Notes under the pieces: generated by a model | What the model saw: only the letters and a program-made list of their open reading frames with translations | Told to the model about the DNA's origin: nothing | The model's database searches: none | Shown here: in pieces, positions 54,845 through 63,329 of the stretch | Position numbering within the stretch: the stretch's first letter is position 1 | Layout of the letters: the number at the start of each line of letters is the position of its first letter | NCBI GenBank assembly: GCA_002413745.1 | Contig: DHXP01000057.1 | Span: forward strand, 26,439 to 90,438 | DNA length: 64,000 nucleotides | Reading direction: 5' to 3' | Source of the DNA: Flavobacterium sp. UBA5153 | GTDB taxonomy: Bacteria > Bacteroidota > Bacteroidia > Flavobacteriales > Flavobacteriaceae | Made by a program: the position numbers and the translations under genes

Positions 54845-55082
54845 ATTGTTGTCCGATTAAATTTTAAAAAATGCACATATCGCCCCGATGGGGCTTTAAT
54901 CAAGGAATAACTATTCATTCTACAAACATTTTGCTCCTAACGGAGCTGTTTTAGTCCCATCGAGACGGAATGTTTGTAGAAAAATTGCTACCCAAATAAT
55001 AAGCCCCAGCGGGGCGATATGTTTTATAAGTCCCATCAATAAAAGCATTATTCGATTTTATTTTTTTTTATCGGACGACAAT
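54845..55082. mobile_element. MITE-like element, copy 1
   Basis: 238 bp, non-coding. Terminal inverted repeats are ATTGTTGTCCGAT (54845-54857) and ATCGGACGACAAT (55070-55082). Inside are nested palindromes: CATATCGCCCC...GGGGCGATATG, TTCTACAAACATT...AATGTTTGTAGAA and CTCCTAACGGAG. A partial second copy ends at 55330. A degenerate one is at 38540-38870. Confidence 0.65.
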
Positions 55083-55398
55083 TTATTCCTAAATTAAATC
55101 TAATCCGAAAATACAAATTCGTTTACTGAAAAATCTAACACATCCCGATTTAGGAATAACTATTCATTCTACAAACATTTCGCTCCTAACGGAGTTATTT
55201 TAGTCCCATCGGGACGGAATGTTTGTAGAAAAATTGCTACACAAATAATAAGCCCCAGCGGGGCGATATGTTTTATAAGCCCCATCAATAAAAGCATTAT
55301 TTGATTTTAATTTTTTTATCGGACGACAATGTAATCCTATATTAAATCTAATCCGAAAATACAAATTCGTTTACTGAAAAATCCAACACATCCGATTT
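54903..55398. repeat. Tandem duplication, about 248-bp unit
   Basis: Units 54903-55151 and 55152-55398 are about 95 percent identical by eye. Each contains the inner MITE sequence and about the last 17 codons of the DUF1508 gene. The first unit's copy of those codons (about 55095-55151) is a disconnected fragment. Confidence 0.85.
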
Positions 55399-55695
55399 AG
55401 TAGCAGCGAGAATGAATTCATCGATGCCTTTTTGCAGTAATAATGGAGTTGTATATTTTCTGCTTGTTGCTACAAGAAGATCTGCTAGCATCATTTTAAA
55501 AAAATATTTTCCATTTGCCGCTCTCGACTTCACAAATGTGTAATTCTCAACATTATTTTTCACTAAATCAATGGCTGCTTCACAATCCATCTTTAGTTCA
55601 AAAGGCGTGCTTGTAAAAATAGTTTTTCCTTTTCTGGAGGTGAATACAAATTTGTAATGATCATCAAATCTTTTACTGATTACGAATGCTCCCAT
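55348..55695 (-). CDS. DUF1508 (YegP-like) protein
   Basis: 115-residue protein with two YegP/DUF1508-like beta-beta-alpha units: ISKRFDDHYKFVFTSRKGKT with FELKMDCEAAIDLVKNN, then AANGKYFFKMMLADLLVATS with KYTTPLLLQKGIDEFI. Many relatives occur in Bacteroidota and the biochemical role is unknown. Its 3' end is part of the tandem duplication at 54903-55398, so a detached fragment of this gene's tail lies downstream. The coding sequence itself is intact. Confidence 0.85.
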   Translation of the reverse strand: MGAFVISKRFDDHYKFVFTSRKGKTIFTSTPFELKMDCEAAIDLVKNNVENYTFVKSRAANGKYFFKMMLADLLVATSRKYTTPLLLQKGIDEFILAATKSDVLDFSVNEFVFSD

Positions 55696-55772
55696 AATGT
55701 AACAAAGAATGTAAATTGGATCAGAATTTCACCAATTTGAATTAAAAAAAACAGCAAAGTAGTAGTGGAAAG

Positions 55773-55821
55773 CCTTTTGTCGAAAACGACTATTTTTTGT
55801 TAAAAAAAAAGCGACAAAAGG
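55773..55821. repeat. Inverted repeat CCTTTTGTCG/CGACAAAAGG
   Basis: Arms at 55773-55782 and 55812-55821 with an A/T-rich loop. It lies between two minus-strand genes and may end the transcript of the gene at 55909-56265. Confidence 0.5.
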
Positions 55822-55908
55822 AAGTTCTTTTATCTTTTTACAAAAAAAGGGGTTTTCAAAAAAGCTTGCAACGTAGAGCCGAAAAAACTTCTGAAAATTT
55901 GAAATAAC

Positions 55909-56265
55909 CTATTCGTTCATATCGTCGTAACGCTCCGGAACTTGCGGGTCATACAGCGGGCATTTGAATTCTTCCATTGTATCCGCGAGAAGATTCATGG
56001 TTTTACCTTCGGTTCCGTAGCAATCAATTTTGATGCTTTGGGGTGTAGTTATTATATGAAAAGCACCTTTTCCGTTGGTGTTTTTCCAACTGTTTTCATC
56101 TACTTTTTCCCAGTTCGAAAACACGCTATTGATTCTATTCATAATAACATTTATGGGAAGATCTTCCAATCCCTCCACTATTTCCTGCTCCGCAATAGCT
56201 TCGTAAACCAAGTGATGGTTGAGATAAATTCCGTCCTGATATCTCCAAAAAAGTAATTCGTACAT
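55909..56265 (-). CDS. Hypothetical protein
   Basis: Unrecognised 118-residue protein, mixed alpha/beta and acidic, with no signal or membrane segment. It starts MYELLFWRYQDGIYLNHHLV and contains SWKNTNGKGAFHIITTPQSI. The codon pattern and clean ATG support it as real. It could be a small regulatory or immunity-type protein, but nothing in the sequence proves that. Confidence 0.75.
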   Translation of the reverse strand: MYELLFWRYQDGIYLNHHLVYEAIAEQEIVEGLEDLPINVIMNRINSVFSNWEKVDENSWKNTNGKGAFHIITTPQSIKIDCYGTEGKTMNLLADTMEEFKCPLYDPQVPERYDDMNE

Positions 56266-56298
56266 TTAATAAAATTGAAAGATTGAAAAATTGAAAAA

Positions 56299-56361
56299 TT
56301 CGTTTTTATCTGTGTTTCTGCTTTAGCAAATCCGTTTCATCTGCGTTCCAAAAGGCAACGT
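56299..56361. repeat. Dispersed TTTTTATCTGTGTTT repeat
   Basis: Diverged copy of 45237-45298 (CGTTTTTATCTGTGTTTCTG, then TTTCATCTGCGTTCCAAAAG). Confidence 0.5.
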
Positions 56362-56381
56362 AATCAAAAAAAGGAAAAATT

Positions 56382-57581
56382 CTAATATTCAAAAGTTCCG
56401 TATTCGCTGGCGATGGTAAGTTTTTTAGTGTCGGCGGCTTCTACCCTGCCCACGATTCGAGCATCGACATTGAACGATTTCGAAATGGCAATAATGTCCT
56501 GCGCAATGGCTTCGGGAACATAGATTTCCATACGATGACCGCAGTTGAATACTTGGTACATTTCCTTCCAATCGGTTTTCGATTGTTCCTGAATCAACTG
56601 GAATAAGGGCGGAACCGGGAATAAATTGTCTTTTATGATGTGCAGATTTTGTACACCTTGCCTGCCGGCAGGCAGGAAATGCAAAATCTTGGTTTGGGCT
56701 CCTCCGCTGCAATGCACCATTCCGTGAATTTCACTGGAAGTATATTGATTCAAGATTTTCTTGATGATGGGCGCATAGGTTCTGGTTGGCGAAAGCACCA
56801 ACTGTCCGGCATCGATTGGGCTGTTTTCCACGGCATCGGTGAGTTTTACCTGACCGGAATAAATCAAGTCTTCAGGAACGGCGGCATCGTAACTTTCTGG
56901 ATATTTGGTTGCCAAATATTTCCCGAAAACATCGTGACGTGCCGAAGTCAAGCCGTTGCTTCCCATTCCCCCATTATAACTTTTTTCATAACTGGCCTGA
57001 CCAAAAGAAGCCAATCCCACAATTACGTCGCCCGCTTTAATATTGGCATTATCAATCACTTTAGAGCGTTTCATTCGGGCTGTAACGGTTGAATCTACGA
57101 TAATGGTTCTAACAATATCACCCACATCGGCAGTTTCGCCGCCAGTGGAATGTATGGTTACACCAAAGGAATCCAGTTCTTTGATGAGTTCTTCGGTTCC
57201 GTTGATGATTGCCGAAATCACTTCGGCAGTTATTAGGTTTTTGTTTCTGCCAATGGTAGAAGAAAGCAGAATATTGTCGGTGGCGCCAACGCACAACAAA
57301 TCGTCGATATTCATAATCAAAGCGTCTTGCGCGATGCCTTTCCATACCGAAATATCTCCTGTTTCTTTCCAATACATATACGCCAAAGACGATTTGGTTC
57401 CCGCACCGTCGGCGTGCATAATAAGGCAATAGTCCTCGTCTTGGGTTAAATAATCAGGGACTATTTTGCAAAAAGCTTGAGGAAACAATCCTTTGTCTAT
57501 GTTTTTTATGGCGTTGTGCACATCTTCTTTGGATGCCGAAACACCGCGAAGTGCATATCGTTTGCTGGAATCTGAACTCAT
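56382..57581 (-). CDS. purM: Phosphoribosylformylglycinamidine cyclo-ligase (AIR synthetase)
   Basis: Purine synthesis step 5: FGAM plus ATP to aminoimidazole ribotide, cytosolic dimer. It is 399 residues; the family is usually about 345-390. Motifs: HADGAGTKSSLAYM, DALIMNIDDLLCVGA, HSTGGETADVGD (Gly-rich, ATP/metal) and GMVHCSGGAQTKILHF. Directly after that motif lies LPAGRQGVQ, encoded by a GC-rich palindrome (GCCTGCCGGCAGGC, 56660-56673), where homologues run straight from HF to NLHIIKDN. This is an in-frame repeat insertion in a surface loop. The enzyme should still work, since all motifs are kept. Confidence 0.95.
   Translation of the reverse strand: MSSDSSKRYALRGVSASKEDVHNAIKNIDKGLFPQAFCKIVPDYLTQDEDYCLIMHADGAGTKSSLAYMYWKETGDISVWKGIAQDALIMNIDDLLCVGATDNILLSSTIGRNKNLITAEVISAIINGTEELIKELDSFGVTIHSTGGETADVGDIVRTIIVDSTVTARMKRSKVIDNANIKAGDVIVGLASFGQASYEKSYNGGMGSNGLTSARHDVFGKYLATKYPESYDAAVPEDLIYSGQVKLTDAVENSPIDAGQLVLSPTRTYAPIIKKILNQYTSSEIHGMVHCSGGAQTKILHFLPAGRQGVQNLHIIKDNLFPVPPLFQLIQEQSKTDWKEMYQVFNCGHRMEIYVPEAIAQDIIAISKSFNVDARIVGRVEAADTKKLTIASEYGTFEY
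56657..56676. repeat. GC-rich palindrome inserted in purM
   Basis: GCCTGCCGGCAGGC with flanking CTT and AGG. It is the coding copy of the family seen at 19342-19361. Confidence 0.75.
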
Positions 57582-57770
57582 TGTAATGTAGTTGTATCAC
57601 TGCTTTTGGGCAGATGGGTTTGCGGCAAAGATAGTAATTTGATTTAGGATTTGGGATTTTAGATTTAGGATTTTAGATTCGGGATTTAGAGTTTATTTCT
57701 GGAATTTCAGGATAGGATTTATTTGCTGGAATTGTTTGAAAATTAGTATTTTGTTGGATACGTTTTTGTT

Positions 57771-57916
57771 GTGCCGTAAGGCACTGAATATCGGTAGAAA
57801 AAATCAGTTCGTTGGCGTGCCGTAGGTACGAGACAAAACATAAAATGTCGCGTACCTACGGAACGCCAACGAACTGGATAATAGGGTTGTTACCAACATA
57901 TAGTGCCTGACGGCAC
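57771..57916. repeat. Nested double inverted repeat
   Basis: Outer arms are GTGCCGTAAGGCACT (57771-57785) and AGTGCCTGACGGCAC (57902-57916). Inner arms are CAGTTCGTTGGCG...GTAGGTACG (57804-57830) and CGTACCTAC...CGCCAACGAACTG (about 57850-57876). It fills most of the gene-free gap 57582-58059 between purM and the glutamine synthetase III gene. Confidence 0.75.
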
Positions 57917-58002
57917 ATTGCAATCATTGATTTGTATTATTCATAAAACAGTTTCTTTGGGAATTGTCAAACCAGCTAAACAGAAACAAATATTTTAATC
58001 CA

Positions 58003-58040
58003 AAAAAAAATGCCTATCCAAAACCGGATAGGCATTTTTA
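58003..58040 (-). terminator. Intrinsic terminator of the glutamine synthetase III gene
   Basis: TGCCTATCC (58011-58019) pairs with GGATAGGCA (58026-58034), with a T run on the minus-strand 3' side. Confidence 0.85.
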
Positions 58041-58059
58041 ATAAAATAGTGTGTTGCAC

Positions 58060-60249
58060 TTATTTAGTAAGCAACAATTCTCTGTATTTAGTCAATGTCC
58101 AACTTTCGTCATCCACTAACAGCTCTAATTTATCACAGTGGTTTCTAATTTCTTCGAAATACGGTTTTACGTTGTTGCAATAGGCTTCGGCCATAGCTTG
58201 GGCATCAGTCAAATGGTTTGCTTTCTTTCTTTCGTTTGTCATCTCTTCCACTTTAGAATTGATTCCTTCGATATGTCCGGAAATTTCCCTGATCAGGATA
58301 ATTTGTTCTTTGGCAAGTGTTTTATATTCTTCTCCGAAAATTTCTTTCAAGCCTTTCACGTTTTCAATCAAGGTATTTTGGTAATGGATAGCCGTTGGAA
58401 TAACGTGGTTTTGAGAAAGATCTCCTATAACTCTACCTTCAATTTGGATCTTTTTGGTGTATTCCTCCAATTCAATTTCGTAACGCGCTTCCACTTCAAC
58501 GTGGTTCATGATTCCCATTTCTGAAAACAAATCCAAAGCTTCCTGAGAAGCTCTAGCTTTCAACGCTTCAGGAGTTGTTTTGAAATTGCTTAATCCTCTT
58601 TTTCCTGCTTCGATTTCCCACGCTTCACTGTAACCATCTCCTTCGAAAAGGATTTTTTTGGAAACTTTGATGTATTCTCTCAAAACGTTGAAGATAGCAT
58701 CGTCTTTCTTCATGTCTTTGGTTTCAATCAAAGCATCCACTTCAATTTTAAAATCCTTCAATTGTTTAGCCACAATGGTATTCAAAGTGGTCATCGAATT
58801 GGAACAGTTTGCAGAAGAACCCACGGCTCTGAACTCAAATTTATTTCCTGTAAAGGCAAATGGCGACGTTCTATTTCTGTCAGTATTATCCAAAAGAACG
58901 TCTGGAATTTTACCTACAACATTTAATTTTAAATCGGTTTTTTCTTCTGGCGATAATTTACCGTTGGTCACTCCTTCTAATTCAGCCAAAACTTTTGTCA
59001 ATTGTTCTCCGATAAACACGGATATAATTGCTGGTGGTGCTTCATTTGCACCCAATCTATGGTCGTTACTTGCCGTTGCAATTGCAGCTCTCAATAAGGT
59101 TTCATGATCATTTACCGCTTTGATGGTATTGATGAAGAATGCCAAAAACTGTAAATTGCTCATTGGAGTTTTACTTGGACTTAACAAGTTTACACCAGTA
59201 TCCGTTGCCAATGACCAATTGTTGTGTTTCCCGGAACCGTTTACTCCTTTGAAAGGTTTTTCATGTAATAACACTTTCAAATTATGACGTTCCCCCACTT
59301 TTTGCATCACATCCATCAACAAACAGTTGTGATCTACGGCTAGGTTTGTTTCTTCAAAAATAGGTGCCAATTCAAATTGATTTGGAGCCACTTCATTATG
59401 ACGCGTTTTTACCGGAATTCCGAGCAACATACATTCTTGCTCCAGATCCCTCATATAAGTTAAGGCACGCGTAGGAATAGAACCAAAATAATGGTCATCC
59501 AATTGTTGTCCTTTTGCAGAAGTATGGCCTAACAAAGTTCTTCCCGTCATCACAATATCCGGGCGAGAGTTTGCCAATGAACTGTCGATCAAGAAATATT
59601 CTTGTTCCCATCCTAGGGTTGCAGTAACTTTTTTTACGTTTTTATCGAAATATTTACACACGTCGGTAGCCGCTTCATCAATTGCAGATAATGCTCTCAA
59701 CAATGGGATTTTGTTGTCCAATGCTTCACCAGTGTATGAGATAAAAACAGTAGGAATACATAATGTTGTTCCATAAATAAATGCTGGAGATGTTGGATCC
59801 CAAGCGGTATATCCTCTTGCTTCGAATGTGTTTCTGATTCCTCCGTTTGGAAAACTGGAAGCATCCGGTTCTTGTTGAACTAATTGTCCTCCACCAAATT
59901 TTTCCACTGGGTCGCTTCCATCGTAAGAAGTTTCAAAGAAAGCATCGTGTTTTTCGGCAGTGCTTCCCGTAAGTGGTTGAAACCAGTGTGTATAATGGGT
60001 TACTCCTTTTGACAAAGCCCACTCTTTCATCCCCATGGCTATGTAATCGGCTAATTTTCTGTCTATTTTAGTTCCATGCTGAACCGCGCCTTGCACTCCT
60101 TTTAAAGCATCCGAAGTCAAATATTGCTTCATTGCTTTTTCATTAAATACATTTGAACCAAAAATAATTGATTTTCTATCGGTCTCTTCAAAATGAACCG
60201 GTTTTCTGGTTGAAGCTTCTTTTAAAGCTTGAAAACGTAATGTTGACAT
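58060..60249 (-). CDS. glnN: Glutamine synthetase type III
   Basis: Makes glutamine from glutamate, ammonia and ATP. It is 729 residues, the size of the GSIII class (about 730), much larger than GSI or GSII. Diagnostic parts: FQPLTGSTAEKHDAFFE, TLGWEQEYFLID, NQFELAPIFEETN (metal Glu), EKPFKGVNGSGKHNNWSL (ammonia/glutamate site) and NKFEFRAVGSSANCS. It is transcribed divergently from a type II glutamine synthetase gene. A clear promoter lies at 60267-60296. There is no adenylylation Tyr loop like that of GSI. Confidence 0.97.
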   Translation of the reverse strand: MSTLRFQALKEASTRKPVHFEETDRKSIIFGSNVFNEKAMKQYLTSDALKGVQGAVQHGTKIDRKLADYIAMGMKEWALSKGVTHYTHWFQPLTGSTAEKHDAFFETSYDGSDPVEKFGGGQLVQQEPDASSFPNGGIRNTFEARGYTAWDPTSPAFIYGTTLCIPTVFISYTGEALDNKIPLLRALSAIDEAATDVCKYFDKNVKKVTATLGWEQEYFLIDSSLANSRPDIVMTGRTLLGHTSAKGQQLDDHYFGSIPTRALTYMRDLEQECMLLGIPVKTRHNEVAPNQFELAPIFEETNLAVDHNCLLMDVMQKVGERHNLKVLLHEKPFKGVNGSGKHNNWSLATDTGVNLLSPSKTPMSNLQFLAFFINTIKAVNDHETLLRAAIATASNDHRLGANEAPPAIISVFIGEQLTKVLAELEGVTNGKLSPEEKTDLKLNVVGKIPDVLLDNTDRNRTSPFAFTGNKFEFRAVGSSANCSNSMTTLNTIVAKQLKDFKIEVDALIETKDMKKDDAIFNVLREYIKVSKKILFEGDGYSEAWEIEAGKRGLSNFKTTPEALKARASQEALDLFSEMGIMNHVEVEARYEIELEEYTKKIQIEGRVIGDLSQNHVIPTAIHYQNTLIENVKGLKEIFGEEYKTLAKEQIILIREISGHIEGINSKVEEMTNERKKANHLTDAQAMAEAYCNNVKPYFEEIRNHCDKLELLVDDESWTLTKYRELLLTK

Positions 60250-60266
60250 AATAAATTAATTTTTAT

Positions 60267-60296
60267 CAAAGATAATTATTATTTTTTGCATACAAA
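60267..60296 (-). promoter_or_regulatory. Promoter of the glutamine synthetase III gene
   Basis: On the minus strand: TTTG (60293-60296), 18 bases, TATCTTTG (60267-60274), which matches the consensus. It lies 17 bases before the ATG. Confidence 0.75.
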
Positions 60297-60403
60297 AAAT
60301 ATTGTATTTAAAATTTAACCCATATAAAAATAGGGCATTCGCAAAAGTAACACAACCAAATGTTATTTTAACCCTATTATTTTATACATAAAAACATTTA
60401 AAT

Positions 60404-60411
60404 TACATTTG
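60404..60411 (+). promoter_or_regulatory. -7 box TACATTTG of the type II glutamine synthetase gene
   Basis: Fits TAnnTTTG, with an imperfect TTTA 19 bases upstream (60381-60384), about 27 bases before the ATG. Confidence 0.6.
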
Positions 60412-60437
60412 CAAATATTAAGTAAATTTATATTATT

Positions 60438-61451
60438 ATGGCTAAAATAAAATTAGAGTACCTTTGGTTAGATGGATACGAACCAACTCAAAATCTTAGA
60501 AGTAAAACTAAAGTAGAAGAACATGAAAATTTCAAAGGAACATTGGAAGAAATTTCAAATTGGTCTTTTGATGGATCTTCAACAAAACAAGCAGAAGGTG
60601 GTTCATCTGACTGTGTATTGAAGCCTGTTGCTATTTACCCTGACCCAAGTCGTATAAATGGATATTTAGTAATGACCGAAGTTCTAAATGCTGACGGTAC
60701 TTCACATATTTCTAACGGTAGATCTACCATTGATGATGATGGTGATTTCTGGTTCGGTTTCGAACAAGAATATTTCATAATGGATACTAAAACTTTATTG
60801 CCTTTAGGATTTCCTATAGGTGGTTACCCTGCTCCACAAGGTATGTACTACTGTTCAGTAGGTGGTAAAAATACACATGGAAGAAAATTAGTGGAAGAGC
60901 ACGCCGATTTATGTATCGCAGCTGGACTTAATTTTGAAGGAATCAATCAAGAAGTTGCTTGTGGCCAATGGGAATTTCAATTGTTTGCCAAAGGAGCCAA
61001 GAAAGCAGGTGATGAGATATGGATTGCTAGATATTTATTAGATCGTTTGACCGAAAAGTATGGTTACTATATTGAATACCACCCAAAACCACTAGGTGAT
61101 ACTGACTGGAATGGTTCAGGTATGCACGCTAACTTCTCTAACGAGGTTCTTAGAACATGTGGGGATAAAGCAACTTATGACAAAATATGTGAAGCTTTCC
61201 GCTCAGTTGTTGAAGAACATATCGCAGTTTACGGAGAATTTAACGAACAACGTTTGACAGGTAAACACGAAACTGCTTCTATTCATGATTTCTCTTATGG
61301 AGTTTCTGACAGAGGCGCTTCTATTAGAATTCCATTACTTACGGTACAAAGAGGTTGGAAAGGATATCTGGAAGACAGAAGACCGGCATCTAATGGTGAT
61401 CCTTATAAAATTGCAGCAAGAATTATCAAAACTGTGAAATCAGCATTGTAA
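60438..61451 (+). CDS. Glutamine synthetase type II (eukaryotic-like)
   Basis: 337-residue glutamine synthetase of the GSII class found in eukaryotes and some bacteria. Landmarks: WSFDGSSTKQAEGGSSD (N-terminal catalytic region), DFWFGFEQEYFIMD (metal Glu residues), GINQEVACGQWEFQL, GDTDWNGSGMHANFS (glutamate/ammonia site) and EQRLTGKHETASIHDFSYGVSDRGAS. It is intact and of normal length. It lies back to back with the GSIII gene, so this strain makes two structurally different synthetases from one 188-base divergent region. A terminator follows at 61471-61505. Confidence 0.96.
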   Translation: MAKIKLEYLWLDGYEPTQNLRSKTKVEEHENFKGTLEEISNWSFDGSSTKQAEGGSSDCVLKPVAIYPDPSRINGYLVMTEVLNADGTSHISNGRSTIDDDGDFWFGFEQEYFIMDTKTLLPLGFPIGGYPAPQGMYYCSVGGKNTHGRKLVEEHADLCIAAGLNFEGINQEVACGQWEFQLFAKGAKKAGDEIWIARYLLDRLTEKYGYYIEYHPKPLGDTDWNGSGMHANFSNEVLRTCGDKATYDKICEAFRSVVEEHIAVYGEFNEQRLTGKHETASIHDFSYGVSDRGASIRIPLLTVQRGWKGYLEDRRPASNGDPYKIAARIIKTVKSAL

Positions 61452-61470
61452 ATCTTGTCCAATAAAACTA

Positions 61471-61505
61471 AAAAGTGCTTTCGTAAATGAAGGCACTTTT
61501 TTTAT
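61471..61505 (+). terminator. Intrinsic terminator of the type II glutamine synthetase gene
   Basis: AAAAAGTGC...TTTC, loop, GAAGGCACTTTTTTT. Confidence 0.85.
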
Positions 61506-61572
61506 GCTTCATAATTTTAAAAAATAACTTTATTTTAGAATAAGTTTCGAACTTAAATAATCAAAAAGTATC

Positions 61573-61671
61573 TTTGTCCAATAATAATACCGCTAGTTAT
61601 TTCAAATTAGTCCAATAAAAATTGAACTAAATGAAATATACAGCGGCATTATACTAGAACGATTGGACTAA
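61573..61671. promoter_or_regulatory. Nested inverted repeats upstream of the TerC gene
   Basis: Outer arms run 61573-61603 (TTTGTCCAAT...CCGCT...ATTTC) and 61633-61671 (GAAAT...AGCGG...ATTGGAC). The inner hairpin is TTAGTCCAAT, loop AAAA, ATTGAACTAA (61607-61630). It is a candidate structured leader or protein-binding region for the TerC gene, although it could be a small dispersed element. Confidence 0.45.
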
Positions 61672-61705
61672 AACATACTAACCAATGGTATAAAATAATC
61701 AATTT

Positions 61706-62665
61706 ATGATTGTCTGGATTTCCTTTTTAGCTGCCATTTTACTATTTCTTACGCTCGATTTAGGTGTTTTCAATAAAACGCCACATATCATTGGGACGAA
61801 AGAAGCCAGCAAATGGACGGCAATTTGGGTAATGATGTCCTTTCTGTTTTCTGGGGTAATTTATTGGCTTTATGGCAACAATTACATTTCAAATCCTGAC
61901 GGACTCAAACCTGCCGCTGCTTCCATAAAATATATCACCGGATACTTGATCGAATTATCACTGAGTGTTGACAATATATTTGTTATTGCCATCATTTTTT
62001 CTGCTTTTAGGATCCCCCAAAAATACCAACATCGTGTTTTGTTTTGGGGAATATTGGGAGCCCTTGTTTTTAGAGGTTTGATGATCTATTTTGGCGTACT
62101 GCTTATCAACAAATTCACTTGGACCGCCTATTTTTTTGGGGCCTTCTTGATTTTTACGGCCATAAAAATGTTGTTTACCAAAGAAGACGAAAAATTTGAA
62201 CCTAAAAAATCTTTTGTATACAAAACATTAAGAAAAATCATTCCAGTTACAAGTCACATTGACGAAGAGCATTTCTTTGTAAAAAGAAGGCATATTACGG
62301 CGGCAACACCATTATTCGTTGCGTTAATCGTTATCGAAGTGATGGATGTCGTTTTTGCAATGGACAGCGTTCCCGCCATTTTAGCCATAACATCAGATCC
62401 TTTTTTGGTTTTTAGTTCCAATATTTTTGCCATACTGGGATTGCGTTCGATGTATTTTTTCTTGGCCAATATGCTGGAAAGATTCAGCCATTTAGAATAC
62501 AGTTTAATCGCTATTTTGAGCTTTGTAGGCCTGAAAATGTTGCTTCATGATTTAATAGAAATGCCAGAATGGATTTCGTTGACTTTCATTGCACTTTCTC
62601 TTATAATAGGAGTTGTGGTGTCTTTAAAAATGAGCAAAGAAGAAGATTCTGATGAAGACAATTAA
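61706..62665 (+). CDS. TerC/Alx-family membrane protein
   Basis: 319-residue inner-membrane protein with about nine helices. TerC hallmarks are present: ELSLSVDNIFVIAIIF in one helix and VVFAMDSVPAILAITSDPF in another, each with conserved acidic/Asn residues thought to bind a cation. It ends in an acidic cytosolic tail (SKEEDSDEDN). The family includes the pH-regulated Alx and MeeF-type Mn2+ exporters, in which structured leaders are known. An inverted-repeat cluster lies 35-130 bases upstream here, but no riboswitch match is claimed. Confidence 0.93.
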   Translation: MIVWISFLAAILLFLTLDLGVFNKTPHIIGTKEASKWTAIWVMMSFLFSGVIYWLYGNNYISNPDGLKPAAASIKYITGYLIELSLSVDNIFVIAIIFSAFRIPQKYQHRVLFWGILGALVFRGLMIYFGVLLINKFTWTAYFFGAFLIFTAIKMLFTKEDEKFEPKKSFVYKTLRKIIPVTSHIDEEHFFVKRRHITAATPLFVALIVIEVMDVVFAMDSVPAILAITSDPFLVFSSNIFAILGLRSMYFFLANMLERFSHLEYSLIAILSFVGLKMLLHDLIEMPEWISLTFIALSLIIGVVVSLKMSKEEDSDEDN

Positions 62666-62682
62666 ATAAATCTTCAATCCAT

Positions 62683-62713
62683 AAAAAAAGGAAACCTTTC
62701 GGTTTCCTTTTTT
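62683..62713. terminator. Bidirectional intrinsic terminator
   Basis: AAAAAAGGAAACC, loop TTTC, GGTTTCCTTTTTT between convergent genes. Confidence 0.9.
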
Positions 62714-62729
62714 GTTTTAGGCTTGATTC

Positions 62730-63227
62730 TTATAAATTAATTTTCTGAATTTGAGTATCATTCATTTTTAAAGCGGCCATAACCCCTTCAAAATTATTTT
62801 TGTCTATTGACGTTGCAAAACTTGCCGGAACAATTACAATTCTTATGACTTGATTCAATCTGTATTGATCCGTAACCGTTTGCAAATTACTTCCCACCAT
62901 ATAAATTTTCACATCATAATTGGTATAATTAAAATCATACCCAAAATCCAGTGTACCATCAGTAAAATAATGGGTTTCCGGTAACAATTTCCAAACATCA
63001 GGACCTGTAGTGCTGGTTAATCGATAAGCCAATACTGTATCGGTAGAATAAATTGGAGGATTTAATGTTACTAATTTACTATAATTATTACTGGAATTAA
63101 AGGAAGTGGTAACTTCAAATACTTCGCTCGTCGGAGTAATAGGTGTAATTTCCAGACTACCTGATGTTGTACATCCTTGTAAACTGAACAATCCAACAAT
63201 GACCAAAAGTGCAATTATCTTTTTCAT
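62730..63227 (-). CDS. Hypothetical lipoprotein
   Basis: 165-residue protein with a lipoprotein signal (LVIVGLFSLQGC, Cys19). The mature part is Ser/Thr/Tyr-rich and predicted beta-structured. It includes TYR-rich stretches such as TLDFGYDFNYTNYDVKIYMV, typical of small Bacteroidota envelope lipoproteins. No domain was recognised. It is convergent with the TerC gene and divergent from DUF1543. Confidence 0.82.
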   Translation of the reverse strand: MKKIIALLVIVGLFSLQGCTTSGSLEITPITPTSEVFEVTTSFNSSNNYSKLVTLNPPIYSTDTVLAYRLTSTTGPDVWKLLPETHYFTDGTLDFGYDFNYTNYDVKIYMVGSNLQTVTDQYRLNQVIRIVIVPASFATSIDKNNFEGVMAALKMNDTQIQKINL

Positions 63228-63329
63228 GATTTACTATTTTTTAAGTGTTTACAAAGACATTCCAAAAACCAAACCAAAAAAGTATTTTTGTGAAATATTT
63301 TGTAAAATATTTCAATTACTTTTACAAAT

